Assembly (NCBI GenBank): GCA_014728215.1
Contig: WJLZ01000213.1
Span: 1 to 38,531, forward strand
From: Chitinivibrionales bacterium
GTDB lineage: Bacteria; Fibrobacterota; Chitinivibrionia; Chitinivibrionales; WJKA01
Direction: 5' to 3'
DNA length: 38,531 nt
Numbering within the stretch: the stretch's first letter is position 1; each line of letters begins with the position of its first letter. The translations under genes and the position numbers were made by a program. Positions 24,919 to 33,201 of this stretch are shown in pieces. The notes under the pieces were generated by a model. It did no database searches and was not told where the DNA came from. It was given only the letters and a program-made list of their open reading frames with translations.

Positions 24919-25806
24919 CTATTCCATCATCGCCAGCACAATAGCGGCTACAATCAGGACCGCCCCGATAAGGCGGCGGATAAATACCGTTGTGCTGTGT
25001 GATTCGGTGTTTTTGAACCAGGAGCCAAGGAGCCATACGACGAGTACACCCCAGATTGCACGGGAGCTGTAGAGAATATTGATGCGGGTTGCATTGGCCT
25101 GGGCAAAGGCGGTGAGGCCCAGTGAGATCCCCAGGGCCTGGACTGCGTTGAGTATCGAGGCAGCAGTGAGCCAGTACCATTGAGTCCGGCTGAGTGCTCC
25201 CAGGGATTTATGAAAGAAGGGGAGCATGGTACACGACAGGAGGGCAACCGCCCAGAAGAGCAGGGGAAGGAGCCATCCGAATGACCAGAAGGGGGAGAAG
25301 TTCCGCACCACGACATCGCAGAGGGCAAAGGATCCTGCTGAAATGAGGGCAAAGCCGATGGACAGGGCAAATTTACCCCTGTTTTCCTCTCTTTCAGCCC
25401 GGGGTGGGCGCATGAGCGCCAGGGCGATGACCACCAGTACGGCGCCGATCCATATCCGGCCGGTGAGTCCGATACCAAAGATAAGCCGGGAAAAGAGCGC
25501 AACAAAGAGGGTCTTGGTTCCCAGCACCGGTGTTGCAACGGAAACATCACCATTATAGAGAGCAAAGAAATTGGTCGAAATGCCGCTGAGAAAAAGCACT
25601 GCCGCAAGCCCGATCTGCCACCATGCCGCCGGTTCCTGAACCGGCTCCCGCCAGACGAGCATGGGCATATAAAGAATGGCCATCGCCCAGCAGGCAGTAA
25701 AACTCATCTGCCACGGATCGATCCGGAGCTGCAAAGAACGCTTGATCGCCATGGCTGTAAAGGCATAGAAAAATCCACTCGCCAACGGCAGAAGGGTCAG
25801 TAACAT
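24919..25806 (-). CDS. EamA/DMT-family membrane transporter
   Basis: The product is 295 residues with about ten hydrophobic segments in two halves, the EamA tandem repeat layout (first half LLTLLPLASGFFYAFTAMAI to IWIGAVLVVIALALM; second half FALSIGFALISAGSFAL to LIGAVLIVAAIVLAMME). Members export or import small metabolites across the inner membrane. The signature small residues at helix ends (for example FFALYNGDVSVATPVLG) are present. A weak AGGA lies 11 bp before the ATG. Substrate is unknown. Confidence 0.75.
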   Translation of the reverse strand: MLLTLLPLASGFFYAFTAMAIKRSLQLRIDPWQMSFTACWAMAILYMPMLVWREPVQEPAAWWQIGLAAVLFLSGISTNFFALYNGDVSVATPVLGTKTLFVALFSRLIFGIGLTGRIWIGAVLVVIALALMRPPRAEREENRGKFALSIGFALISAGSFALCDVVVRNFSPFWSFGWLLPLLFWAVALLSCTMLPFFHKSLGALSRTQWYWLTAASILNAVQALGISLGLTAFAQANATRINILYSSRAIWGVLVVWLLGSWFKNTESHSTTVFIRRLIGAVLIVAAIVLAMME

Positions 25807-26230
25807 GGATATTTATCCTGATGGTTTATTAGTAAACATGGACAATAATTTGAATCATTTGATGGGTTAAAATAGGTTATTGCAGCGAAAGGAAGAAGCC
25901 CGGCATCATTTTCATCGGCTGCAGGGTTCGGCTGAAAGGGTTGAGCACCAGGCCGAGTATTTCAAGGGGTACCACATCCACCATTTTCAAAGGCAGAAGC
26001 GTACAGGTTGCAGCGCTATCGACCAGAAAGGTGACAGTATTTTTTTATCTGTTGCGCCGCAAAAGAAATTGCTGCCTTGCTATCATTGGGACAGAACGAG
26101 TTTGATGTTCATCGATTGCTGGATTCTTGCGGCTGGCTTGCATTTCCGGATGTGCATGCTGACTTTGATCTTGCTTTGCGCATCTTCTCAGGGCGATTAG
26201 GACCGCAAGCGATTCAAAGGAAGAAAACCT

Positions 26231-26246
26231 ATTGTCTATAGACAAT
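26231..26246. promoter_or_regulatory. 16-bp perfect palindrome, copy 1 of TGTCTATAGACA site
   Basis: ATTGTCTATAGACAAT is perfectly symmetric and lies 18 bp upstream of a -35 hexamer (26265). Its 12-bp core recurs exactly at 29797-29808, on the other side of the third VIT gene. It looks like an operator of a dimeric regulator. Confidence 0.45.
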
Positions 26247-26264
26247 GGAAAATTGCTCTATGCG

Positions 26265-26293
26265 TTGATACTGCGCAGTTTTTCATGTATACT
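26265..26293 (+). promoter_or_regulatory. Strong sigma-70-like promoter with no intact gene behind it
   Basis: TTGATA (26265-26270), a 17-bp spacer and TATACT (26288-26293) form a near-consensus promoter. It points toward the decayed T9SS-tail fragment at 26366, so it may be the surviving promoter of a lost gene. Confidence 0.5.
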
Positions 26294-26365
26294 TAACACC
26301 AGGAACGTGTCCGTTGTTGGAATACCGGTGCGAAAAGCGGTTAAAAAGCTATCCTTGGTCAGTGA

Positions 26366-26668
26366 TCAGGAGGGTTTGTTTTTTCTAATATTAGTGTCAA
26401 TGAGCCGATTGACAGTACATTTTTCGAGCAGATATCAGGCGTACTCGAAAATTACCGGGCACGGAATTTGGATTTTAGCGGTCCCGAGTATGCCACCATA
26501 TTCCAGGGGCGGCATCTGTTCGATCTCAGGGGCAGGAAAATCATCGACAAAATAGAATCCGACAGCCGGCATTTCGCAGGAAGAACTATTTCCAAAGGCT
26601 TTTATTTCCTTGGAGCGCCCGACGTCACCCCGGACTCATATACGATCATTCTCCGGCAGGATAATTAA
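26366..26668 (+). pseudogene. C-terminal remnant of a T9SS-type secreted protein
   Basis: An open frame of 101 codons without a good start encodes NISVNEPIDSTFFEQISGVL and then a sorting-tail pattern (HLFDLRGRKIIDKI, GRTISKGFYFLGAP, SYTIILRQDN) ending in TAA. The body and signal peptide of the parent protein are missing. The tail resembles those of the secreted proteins elsewhere in the window. Confidence 0.55.
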
Positions 26669-26908
26669 AGAGAGGCCCGGTATCGCATGGGCCAGCGTCT
26701 TTTTCTTGTGACAGAAGGCAATGACATACCAACTGTTCCCGTTACTGCACAACACTAACGGATCGATTCTCTGCAGCTCGGTATTCTTTCCGGCAATACC
26801 GCGGTATTCCAGTTCAATCCGTTTACGCGCCATAATGTCTTCAAGAACAGTCGAGAATTTTTTGCTGAAATCATCTGTTGTGCCAAACGGGCTGAAAAAA
26901 TCACCGAT
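26636..26908 (-). pseudogene. WYL-domain transcription regulator remnant
   Basis: The minus-strand frame reads DDFSKKFSTVLEDIMARKRI, then ELEYRGIAGKNTELQRIDPL and NSWYVIAFCHKKKTLAH. This is the first half of a WYL domain, including the WY(V/L) signature. Upstream the frame is closed by TAA at 26911 and no helix-turn-helix is found. It overlaps the end of the T9SS-tail fragment by 33 bp in the opposite direction, another sign of decay. Confidence 0.55.
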
Positions 26909-27312
26909 TTAAAAGGCATTAAGGACCATAAAAAGATCATTAACTGGTGGATGCATCCGGATAAGAGCGAACGGAATGGCGTTTTTACATTGTGGTGTAA
27001 AAAGTTCATAGGGCAGTCAACTGGTCAGGTTAAACTCATTTTTATACTGTTTCTAAACCCTCTATAATGTAATAGTGTCAAGGTGCATTGCATTGTTCTC
27101 AAAAAGCCGATCCCGATCATCCAGGACTCTTTTTCCTTGTATTAATAGCGCTTCAATCCGCCATATAATGACGGAATGCGCAGAATATTTACTTTGCCTG
27201 GGGAAAAAAGTCAGAGTCAGGATGCCGCCAATAAAAATTGAACCTTTCCGCGTAATAATGCGACTGAGATAGACAGACGCAACCTACCAGACCCTTTAGA
27301 AGGAGCGATCAA

Positions 27313-29745
27313 ATGAAAAAAGCCATTCTTTTCACCAATGCGATCTGTTGCTTTTTTGTTGGTGCACATGCAATCGGAATGCAGCATGGATTGTTTCGAA
27401 GCCAGTCCACCCAGGGAGCGCCCTGGCAGGGAACTGCAACCATTGTCAACGAACAGTATCATATCACGGTCCATGCGGACTATCTGGACGTGGAACTGGC
27501 CTGGACGATTGAAGTTGGAGGAAACGAGCCCGACTCTTTCAAAAACGCACTGGAGATTGTGGGAAATCTTAACCTGGAAGACAAATCGGTTGTGGTGGGA
27601 ATGGTCACCTGGTACAAGGACATGATACTCAAGGCAAAGCTTAAAACCAATGACGTCGCCAGGGAGCAGTATGAGAATGTCGTGCAGCGAAGCTCGGATG
27701 TGCCGCCTCCGCCCCGTGATCCCGTGCTGCTGGAGTGGATCTGGGATGACAACTACGACATCTCAATATTCCCCGTGACATTCGGCCAGACCAGAAGGGT
27801 GCGTATTCGCTACCTCATTCCTGCTTACTGCAGCAATGGAGTGAACAAAATCGCCTATCCCCATGCGTTTACCGATCATGCGCAGGTTTTGATCAGGAAA
27901 GGCCCCGGAGTCGATTCCTATCGGGTGGAGACACCTTCGGCTCAGAACATTTTCGAAAACCGTTTGTACGAATCACTCTCCGGCGCCGATTATAATTTTG
28001 AGGCTCACGGCCTCAGGCACGAAAAGAGAATTTCGCACATTATACCAATTCTTGCCCAGGCGCACGAAGGGTCACTATTCTATGAGGGAGATTTTTCCAC
28101 CTCAAAATTCAGCGGACAAATGCTTCATGTCACTACAATGAGCGGCCAGGAGGCATTGAAGAAGAGCATTATCGGCCATGACTATGTGATTTTGTGGCGA
28201 TGGAACCATCCTCAGATACTGGAAAAGTACGCGCGTCAAATTGTGGAGCAGTCCACGCTCCTTCAGGAGTTTCTCGAAAACCTTGATGCGGCGCACATGA
28301 GAGCCGCGTTGATTATCGACAAAGAGGGGGGCGAGCGGATTACCTTCTCTCTCGACACAAAAGGAGGCCGTGAATATAACAGGATGATCGCCTGGCTTAC
28401 CGAACTGAGCAGACGGGAAATCGTTGATCCGCCCATGAGAGATACCCCGCGCACACAGGACATTCCCTTTGATATCCAGCAGGCCTTTCAGGAGTTTCAG
28501 AATGCCTTGAAAGCTGCACAAGAGTTGTTTGACACACAACGCACTTCACTCAAACACTTGTTGATTCTCTGCGCCGGCCCCCGACTTGTCACCAGCTCTA
28601 TTGCAGATCAGACAGTGGAGTGGGACGGGCAGATCGATGTGAGCATGCTGGAATCCTCTGTTTTCAGCAACGGCTCCCCGGCCCCGGATCCCGGATTGTC
28701 CACACATCGAGCCTATTGGCCCGGTGTCAATATGAAGCAGTTTCTGCACACGCACCGCGCAGACATTCAGGTCTTTGCCATGGTGGGCAACGGTGTCGAC
28801 ACGAACCGGATCGCCGTAATTGCGGAATCAGAGGGTAGTTCCTACTGTCAGCCTGTCGGCTGCCGTCAGATGCACCTCTACTCAAACCGTCCGATGAATA
28901 ACCAGATACAATGGAGTGTGTATCGAGGAGACGATTTGATTGCAGAATATACGGAAACACCGCAGATCGTGCCCATGGATGACGGCATGCAATATGCACG
29001 GCTTATCGGCTCTTCGCCGCACCTCACGCCCCTTGCTCCGGTCATGCCCTCTTCCATGGCTTCAACGCTCGGATTTGTCGATGAAAAATATTCGCTGGTG
29101 GCTCTGGAAGAGGACGCACTTCCCCCCTCTGTTGTCCGCCGTCTCAGAGACAACGGAGTGCCGCTTCTGAACAGCGCGGATATTTTTCCTGCCGCCGACC
29201 AGCGTGCGGACATTCCTGTCGCGGAATGGCTTTATGTCAACCCGCCCGAACCGATGACGGAGTATGTGTGCGGATTGAATAGAGAGATAATACCAGTTCC
29301 CCTTGGCGCTCCCGTGATGTGGGCGCCCGAGGACGTTGACATATTCGTAGTGCCGGATATGCAGCCCGCTCCGGCCCGGATCGCTCCGCCGCAGGCACCG
29401 ATAATGTATGCTGTCGATCCCGAAGCCTATGTCGACTACGAGTCCGCACTTTTTGCCGCACCTCCGGCCGCTCACGTGCAAACAGCCGGAGGCTTTGAGT
29501 GCTTTATCATCAATAGCAGTCTCGTAATCGAGTCCGGTGCATTATCTTCCGGTACAAAAACTGATTTACAAATAGTCCTCTACGATCTCTCGGGACGTGT
29601 TGTGCGCCGATGGAGCTTTGCCGCGAGTTCGTCACGGAACCGGCTGATCGTTCCGCTTGAGAACACAGTGCTCGGTCGGGGCACTTATATTTGTCGCATT
29701 ACAGGTGCGGACAAGCCGATGAGCCGAAGGTTCGTTACCAGGTAG
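27313..29745 (+). CDS. Secreted VIT-domain protein with T9SS-like tail; VWA-like region without metal site
   Basis: AAGGAG 8 bp before the ATG supports this 810-residue product. A signal peptide (AILFTNAICCFFVGAHA) is followed by a VIT-like domain (about 45-170; VELAWTIEVGGNEPDSFKNA, NDVAREQYENVVQRSSDVPP, YDISIFPVTFGQTRRVRIRY). Between about 290 and 500 lies a region at the VWA position (MRAALIIDKEGGERITFSLD, SLKHLLILCAGP, VFAMVGNGVDTNRIAVIAES) in which the DxSxS metal-site motif is absent. A Pro-rich spacer (PDMQPAPARIAPPQAPI) leads to a type A sorting-like tail (LQIVLYDLSGRVVRRW, LGRGTYICRIT). It is flanked on both sides by decayed DNA, and its codon use appears more GC-rich than that of neighbouring genes. 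Confidence 0.75.
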   Translation: MKKAILFTNAICCFFVGAHAIGMQHGLFRSQSTQGAPWQGTATIVNEQYHITVHADYLDVELAWTIEVGGNEPDSFKNALEIVGNLNLEDKSVVVGMVTWYKDMILKAKLKTNDVAREQYENVVQRSSDVPPPPRDPVLLEWIWDDNYDISIFPVTFGQTRRVRIRYLIPAYCSNGVNKIAYPHAFTDHAQVLIRKGPGVDSYRVETPSAQNIFENRLYESLSGADYNFEAHGLRHEKRISHIIPILAQAHEGSLFYEGDFSTSKFSGQMLHVTTMSGQEALKKSIIGHDYVILWRWNHPQILEKYARQIVEQSTLLQEFLENLDAAHMRAALIIDKEGGERITFSLDTKGGREYNRMIAWLTELSRREIVDPPMRDTPRTQDIPFDIQQAFQEFQNALKAAQELFDTQRTSLKHLLILCAGPRLVTSSIADQTVEWDGQIDVSMLESSVFSNGSPAPDPGLSTHRAYWPGVNMKQFLHTHRADIQVFAMVGNGVDTNRIAVIAESEGSSYCQPVGCRQMHLYSNRPMNNQIQWSVYRGDDLIAEYTETPQIVPMDDGMQYARLIGSSPHLTPLAPVMPSSMASTLGFVDEKYSLVALEEDALPPSVVRRLRDNGVPLLNSADIFPAADQRADIPVAEWLYVNPPEPMTEYVCGLNREIIPVPLGAPVMWAPEDVDIFVVPDMQPAPARIAPPQAPIMYAVDPEAYVDYESALFAAPPAAHVQTAGGFECFIINSSLVIESGALSSGTKTDLQIVLYDLSGRVVRRWSFAASSSRNRLIVPLENTVLGRGTYICRITGADKPMSRRFVTR

Positions 29746-30459
29746 CGGCAAGGAATACGGCAGAAGGTACTCCACGCTAAAGGCTTGCTATAATTATGTC
29801 TATAGACAGAATGGCAACGGCGCTGCATTCAAACAACTTGGTTACATTGTTGAATCATTCGCTATTAATGCTCCCAAAATAGCATGAGCCGGAATGTGAA
29901 ACTGAAGAATATCAAGCCCGAGGAGGTTTGGGGAGCGCTTGAGGAGATACTCTCGAATTATGAAATAAAGCTTCCAGGAAAGGGGCATGGCAGAGAGGAG
30001 AGGAAAACCGGTATGGAAAATCAGAAAAAGGCGTTTCGGCTGCTCTTTGTTTCGTTTTTTACTGTATCTGATATCTTCCGGGTCGACCTTTTATCCGCAG
30101 CATGTTTCTTTAAACCGGTCTTCACTTTGGCAGGTTTGGCACGTTTGGCGTGTTTATGGCCGGTTTCGAAGGCAGTTGATATGCCGCTCCTCTAAATTTA
30201 GCCGCTTAATACAAACTTTCCTCTTGACAAAGCTAATTGATCAAGTCAAAAATTAAATGGGTTGCCGCTTCCATTCTGCATCCTATTGCTTTCGGCTGCA
30301 AACAAAGGAAGATGACTGATAGTGTGTATGTTTCCCGCATACCGGAGCCAGGTGCAAAGATGGGACTTCCAGTGATGCAAGGGGCCGTGGAGCGTGTTCC
30401 GGGCATGGGGGAGTGGATTGTTGGGAATGCAGGTGCAATTTACAAAAAAAGGATAGATT
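29746..30459. other. 714-bp stretch with decayed fragments, including an AbiEi-like antitoxin end
   Basis: An open frame ending at 29887 reads YSTLKACYNYVYRQNGNGAA, then FKQLGYIVESFAINAPKIA. This is like the Ya.R.gN.A..KRLGYLLE segment of AbiEi-type antitoxins. Its stop overlaps (ATGA) an ORF at 29884-30195 that begins plausibly (KNIKPEEVWGALEEILSNYE) but continues as low-quality sequence. From 30200 to 30459 only short unrelated frames remain. No complete gene is supported. Confidence 0.4.
29797..29808. promoter_or_regulatory. 12-bp perfect palindrome, copy 2 of TGTCTATAGACA site
   Basis: TGTCTATAGACA lies 1 bp after a TATAAT (29790-29795), about where transcription would begin. It repeats the core of the 26231-26246 palindrome. 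A position over the start site would fit a repressor operator. It also overlaps the AbiEi-like remnant frame. Confidence 0.4.
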
Positions 30460-30816
30460 ATGTCGCAAAAAGAAAATCCGATTTATCATGCGGGATATGA
30501 CTTCATATCCACCGAACCCGGAAAATATAAATCCAAGAAGTGTAATGTCTGTGGTACGAAATGCAATGTCAAGAGGGATTCAGATGGAGCGACATCATTT
30601 GCGGGAGCATGGGCAAGGGCTCGTGGACATGTTTAAAAGAATTTGCAGGATGTTTTTACCTGCCCGAATGCAGGCAAGAAGTGGCATGATAAAACATACA
30701 GACTTGCAGAGCAAATGTATGGCACGCAAAGCAAGAAGGTTAAAGCGTTGATTAAGGAAGATCTGGATGAGTCAACTTATGTCATCTATTGCAGCATCAC
30801 CTCAGAATCAAGATGA
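30460..30816 (+). pseudogene. Cys-rich zinc-ribbon-like protein gene with one internal TAA
   Basis: ATG at 30460 (AAAGGAT upstream) opens a frame of 118 codons ending at TGA 30814-30816, broken only by TAA at codon 59 (30634-30636). Before the stop it reads YHAGYDFISTEPGKYKSKKC, then NVCGTKCNVKRDSDGATSF; after it, DVFTCPNAGKKWHDKTYRLA, then EQMYGTQSKKVKALIKEDLD in the same frame. The C-x-x-C, C and C-P-N cysteines suggest a metal-binding fold spanning both halves. Frame is kept on both sides, so the loss looks recent (or the stop is a sequencing error). Family name not known to me. Confidence 0.6.
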
Positions 30817-30909
30817 GATATTTGAAAATGCAGTTATCACTACTTTAAAATGGATGACCGGGCGTTGTTCCGATCCTGATTCCGGCATTTGTTCCTCTCT
30901 ATCCAGTCA

Positions 30910-32121
30910 TCATCGGCCCATTCGGTCCGTCGTTTTGCGAATATGCTCGATAACCTGCTTGGCAAGGTCATCATCAATCCCCGCAGCTTCGGCAAGCGCA
31001 TGCAGATCGAAAGATTTCTTTTTGTTATGGTATGGAAGGAAACTTCTGATGAATGAGTTGATTTTATCTAATTCCTTCTGGTGCTCTGGCGATACCGGTT
31101 CAGCAAAGGTCTTCTCATAAGGAACCAATTCAGGTTCTGTCTTGAAGATCTCTTTCGCGGTGAATATCATTGCCATTGTGGCCCTGATCTCAGGCGTGTG
31201 AGGCACTTTGTTGCCTGCTGTCTCGAATGCTTCGATGATCTTCGTGTAGCCACGGTCGGTCATGGCGGTAAAGACCAGCCGTTTTCTTTTCGCGTGATAG
31301 AAGCATACTGAAAAGTGCGGATGCGAGCTCCATCGCTTGAGCTGAAGCCGATACACTGGGTGTTTCTTCGTAATCACGAACTGCTCCGCGTATTTCTCAG
31401 GAACAAAATCCGCATCATGGAATTCCGACTTGTTGAAAACAACAAGATCCTTTCCATGCACTGCAAGAGGGATCTCGCCGCCACGCCAGAGAAGCATGAA
31501 GGGGATTGGATCTTTTGCGAGTATCTCAGGTATTGAATTCAAGAAATCAGCCGAATGCCCCAATTGACGGGCGAAATACAAGAGATCAAATGGCTGCATG
31601 CTTCGGAAATAGGCAAGATTGCCGTAGGTCTGCCAGCACTCTCCGTTGAATCCAACCAGAAGAAGTAACATCTGTATGGGACCGTGCTGATCGAGGATGT
31701 TCGCAATTCCCGGCGAATGGAGAAGAATCTCTTCGCCGATCAATTCATCGGTCATTACAAAGAAATCCCGGTCGGGCTGTTCTTTAATAGTAAAGAATGA
31801 GAAACGCCAGGGATGCTCGGTTTGGAAGGCAAGCCAGCTCAGTTCATCTTCGGAGCGATCATTGAGCAGACCACGCTCAAGATAGGTCTGGGCAAAGCCG
31901 CCCTCCCGAAACAGCCGATGAGCGATATACTGCGATGCAATCATGAACGGCCAACGTTCAGGCATCTTCTGTATCACCTCACGAAACTCTCTAAGCCTGC
32001 GAGCCATGATCGGATTCAGCCGCTCATGCTCCGCGCAGTAGTTGATAAGGAAATCGTCAACGAGCGATTCTGAGATCGAACTGCTTTGTTTGCAGTGGGA
32101 TCTGATCTTTTTGAAGTTCAT
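30910..32121 (-). CDS. Hypothetical cytoplasmic protein, 403 residues
   Basis: A long uninterrupted frame with AAGG 12 bp before its ATG. No signal peptide or membrane segment is seen. The first 150 residues look helical (VDDFLINYCAEHERLNPIMA, MARRLREFREVIQKMPERW). The middle is mixed (ILLHSPGIANILDQHGPIQM, MLLWRGGEIPLAVHGKDLVV), and a basic stretch follows (YHAKRKRLVFTAMTDRGYTK). The C-terminal 60 residues (FDLHALAEAAGIDDDLAKQV) resemble a small helical DNA- or protein-binding module. No catalytic motif was recognised. It lies between the stop-interrupted gene and the IS21 scar, at the edge of the right-hand island. Function unknown. Confidence 0.6.
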   Translation of the reverse strand: MNFKKIRSHCKQSSSISESLVDDFLINYCAEHERLNPIMARRLREFREVIQKMPERWPFMIASQYIAHRLFREGGFAQTYLERGLLNDRSEDELSWLAFQTEHPWRFSFFTIKEQPDRDFFVMTDELIGEEILLHSPGIANILDQHGPIQMLLLLVGFNGECWQTYGNLAYFRSMQPFDLLYFARQLGHSADFLNSIPEILAKDPIPFMLLWRGGEIPLAVHGKDLVVFNKSEFHDADFVPEKYAEQFVITKKHPVYRLQLKRWSSHPHFSVCFYHAKRKRLVFTAMTDRGYTKIIEAFETAGNKVPHTPEIRATMAMIFTAKEIFKTEPELVPYEKTFAEPVSPEHQKELDKINSFIRSFLPYHNKKKSFDLHALAEAAGIDDDLAKQVIEHIRKTTDRMGR

Positions 32122-32273
32122 TACGGAGACCTTTTTCCGATTGATGTTATAACAAAAAATCTCAATAATTATCCATTTTGCGTATTCTCGTCGGTTCGGC
32201 AGGTTAAAATTGTTTCATTCGGCTTGACCACAAGCGACAGAGCGATTTTTAAATAAAATAAATCAGGGTGCCG

Positions 32274-32369
32274 AACGGCGATTGTTTGATCACCGAAAAC
32301 ATCATACCACTGCTCGAATGGTAGTTGGCTGGTAATTATTGTAGGCCAAAATTGCCCACAATCGCCGTT
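32274..32369 (-). mobile_element. IS21-family IstB remnant within a 12-bp inverted repeat
   Basis: On the minus strand the sequence reads PTIITSQLPFEQWYDVFGDQ, then TIA. This matches the conserved stretch near the C-terminus of IstB, the ATPase helper of IS21 transposases (TIITSQLPV.KWH..IGD.TIADAILDR). The match breaks off where the conserved DAILDR should begin. AACGGCGATTGT (32274-32285) and ACAATCGCCGTT (32358-32369) are perfect inverted copies that bound the fragment. No other transposase part is present. It is a scar of an old insertion or deletion. Confidence 0.55.
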
Positions 32370-32578
32370 GAACGGTGAAATTTGATTTTCAGAAATAATA
32401 CCGTTTATTAGAAATGATGGCTATGTATTGTACAGGATTGTTTGCCGGATTTTATGTGGATAACCGCTTTTATTTACCGCTATTTTTTAAATTGAATAAA
32501 AAAAATACATTTCAATTTGAGTCAAATTCATCATACTTTTTTTATGGGGGGATAAAATATTGATCTAAAATTATCTGG

Positions 32579-32593
32579 CGACAACTATTGTCG
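32579..32593. promoter_or_regulatory. Palindrome CGACA-N5-TGTCG, site 1
   Basis: GCGACAACTATTGTCGC (32578-32594) has 7-bp arms around CTA. It lies 56 bp before the ATG of the 32650 gene. A TATTTT further downstream could be a -10 element, which would place the palindrome at the -35. Sites of the same 15-bp core occur at 34771 and 36536. Confidence 0.55.
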
Positions 32594-32649
32594 CATTCTT
32601 CCTCTATTTTACCTGCGAGAAGCCATTTGAAATTTCGCAGGAAAATAGC

Positions 32650-33141
32650 ATGACGCTTAAAGGTATCCATAAAAAAATCAAATCTGCCCGGCAAACACTC
32701 AAAGAAATCAATCCTTCGATAGAATGCTCTATTGTTGCAATGTTCGGCACGATTCAGTTACCGTTAAGTGATTTGCATGCCGGTAATACAACACTTTTTT
32801 TCCATAAGGAGATTTTTGAACCGTCTCAGAGAATCAGCCGTTTCACTGCAAAGGCGCGGGATCTCGACAAGCTAGAAAGAGATAAGGAAAAACTGCAGAA
32901 GAGAAAGCTGATTGGGGAAAAAACGCGCAGAAAAATGGAAAAAATCGCAAAGATAACAGGGGAACAGAGGGCTTTTCTTGAACATGCATTGAATACAATC
33001 GAATTTACTGAGCCGGAACTTGAGCTCAGGTTTTATGATCTTGATATAGATGAAGTCCAGAGGCTGAAGGTGCATCCTGAAATTGCAGAGTTGAATTCTG
33101 AAAATGTATCACAAGCGAGTATACGGGTTGTAATAGGATAA
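32650..33141 (+). CDS. Hypothetical coiled-coil protein behind palindrome site 1
   Basis: The product is 163 residues, with AGGA before its ATG. Residues 1-60 include IHKKIKSARQTLKEINPSIE and CSIVAMFGTIQLPLSDLHAG. A highly charged helix (about 68-105; DLDKLERDKEKLQKRKLIGE, KTRRKMEKIA) is probably a coiled coil. The end (ELELRFYDLDIDEVQRLKV) is acidic. No family was recognised. Its promoter region contains the CGACA-N5-TGTCG palindrome shared with two other island genes, so it is probably co-regulated with them. A 19-codon ORF starts directly after its stop. Confidence 0.6.
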   Translation: MTLKGIHKKIKSARQTLKEINPSIECSIVAMFGTIQLPLSDLHAGNTTLFFHKEIFEPSQRISRFTAKARDLDKLERDKEKLQKRKLIGEKTRRKMEKIAKITGEQRAFLEHALNTIEFTEPELELRFYDLDIDEVQRLKVHPEIAELNSENVSQASIRVVIG

Positions 33142-33201
33142 ATGTTCTCAGAAATACAGCCCTGGCTATGCGAACAGCTTTATGAAAAATATGGTTTTTA
33201 A
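33142..33201 (+). other. 19-codon ORF directly after the coiled-coil gene (possible truncated gene)
   Basis: ATG at 33142 follows the TAA of the preceding gene without a gap. The product reads MFSEIQPWLCEQLYEKYGF and stops at 33199-33201, overlapping the end of the DUF2779 gene by 4 bp. It looks like the start of a normal cytoplasmic protein cut off by a rearrangement, or a very small partner protein. Confidence 0.3.

Larger units (their letters stand above)
25807..27312. other. 1.5-kb stretch of decayed gene fragments
   Basis: No intact gene is seen. Readable pieces are: an open frame ending at 26241 (EIAALLSLGQNEFDVHRLLD, then FPDVHADFDLALRIFSGRL) that looks protein-like but is unassigned; a T9SS-like tail (26366-26668); and a WYL-domain fragment on the minus strand (26636-26908). 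A sigma-70-like promoter (26265-26293) and a 16-bp palindrome (26231-26246) are intact. The last 250 bp, before the VIT gene at 27313, contain TATAAT at 27162-27167 without a clear -35. Confidence 0.55.
32122..32649. other. 528-bp gap with IS scar and a palindromic operator-like site
   Basis: The gap separates the divergent genes at 32121 (minus) and 32650 (plus). It holds an IstB fragment bounded by a 12-bp inverted repeat (32274-32369) and the first CGACA-N5-TGTCG palindrome (32579-32593). The remaining sequence is AT-rich; TAAAAT at 32553-32558 is a possible -10 element, without a clear -35. Confidence 0.5.

Noticed and set aside
24954-25607. Minus-strand 217-codon ORF overlapping the EamA gene
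   Set aside because: It is the other frame of a clear ten-helix transporter; its Ser/Pro-rich product looks like frame noise.
26757-27064. Plus-strand open frame with a protein-like look (KKIINWWMHPDKSERNGVF)
   Set aside because: It has no start codon or ribosome site and overlaps the better supported WYL remnant on the other strand; no family was recognised.
30237-30500. 87-codon plus-strand ORF before the stop-split gene
   Set aside because: It overlaps the better supported ORF at 30460, has no ribosome site and its product shows no consistent fold.
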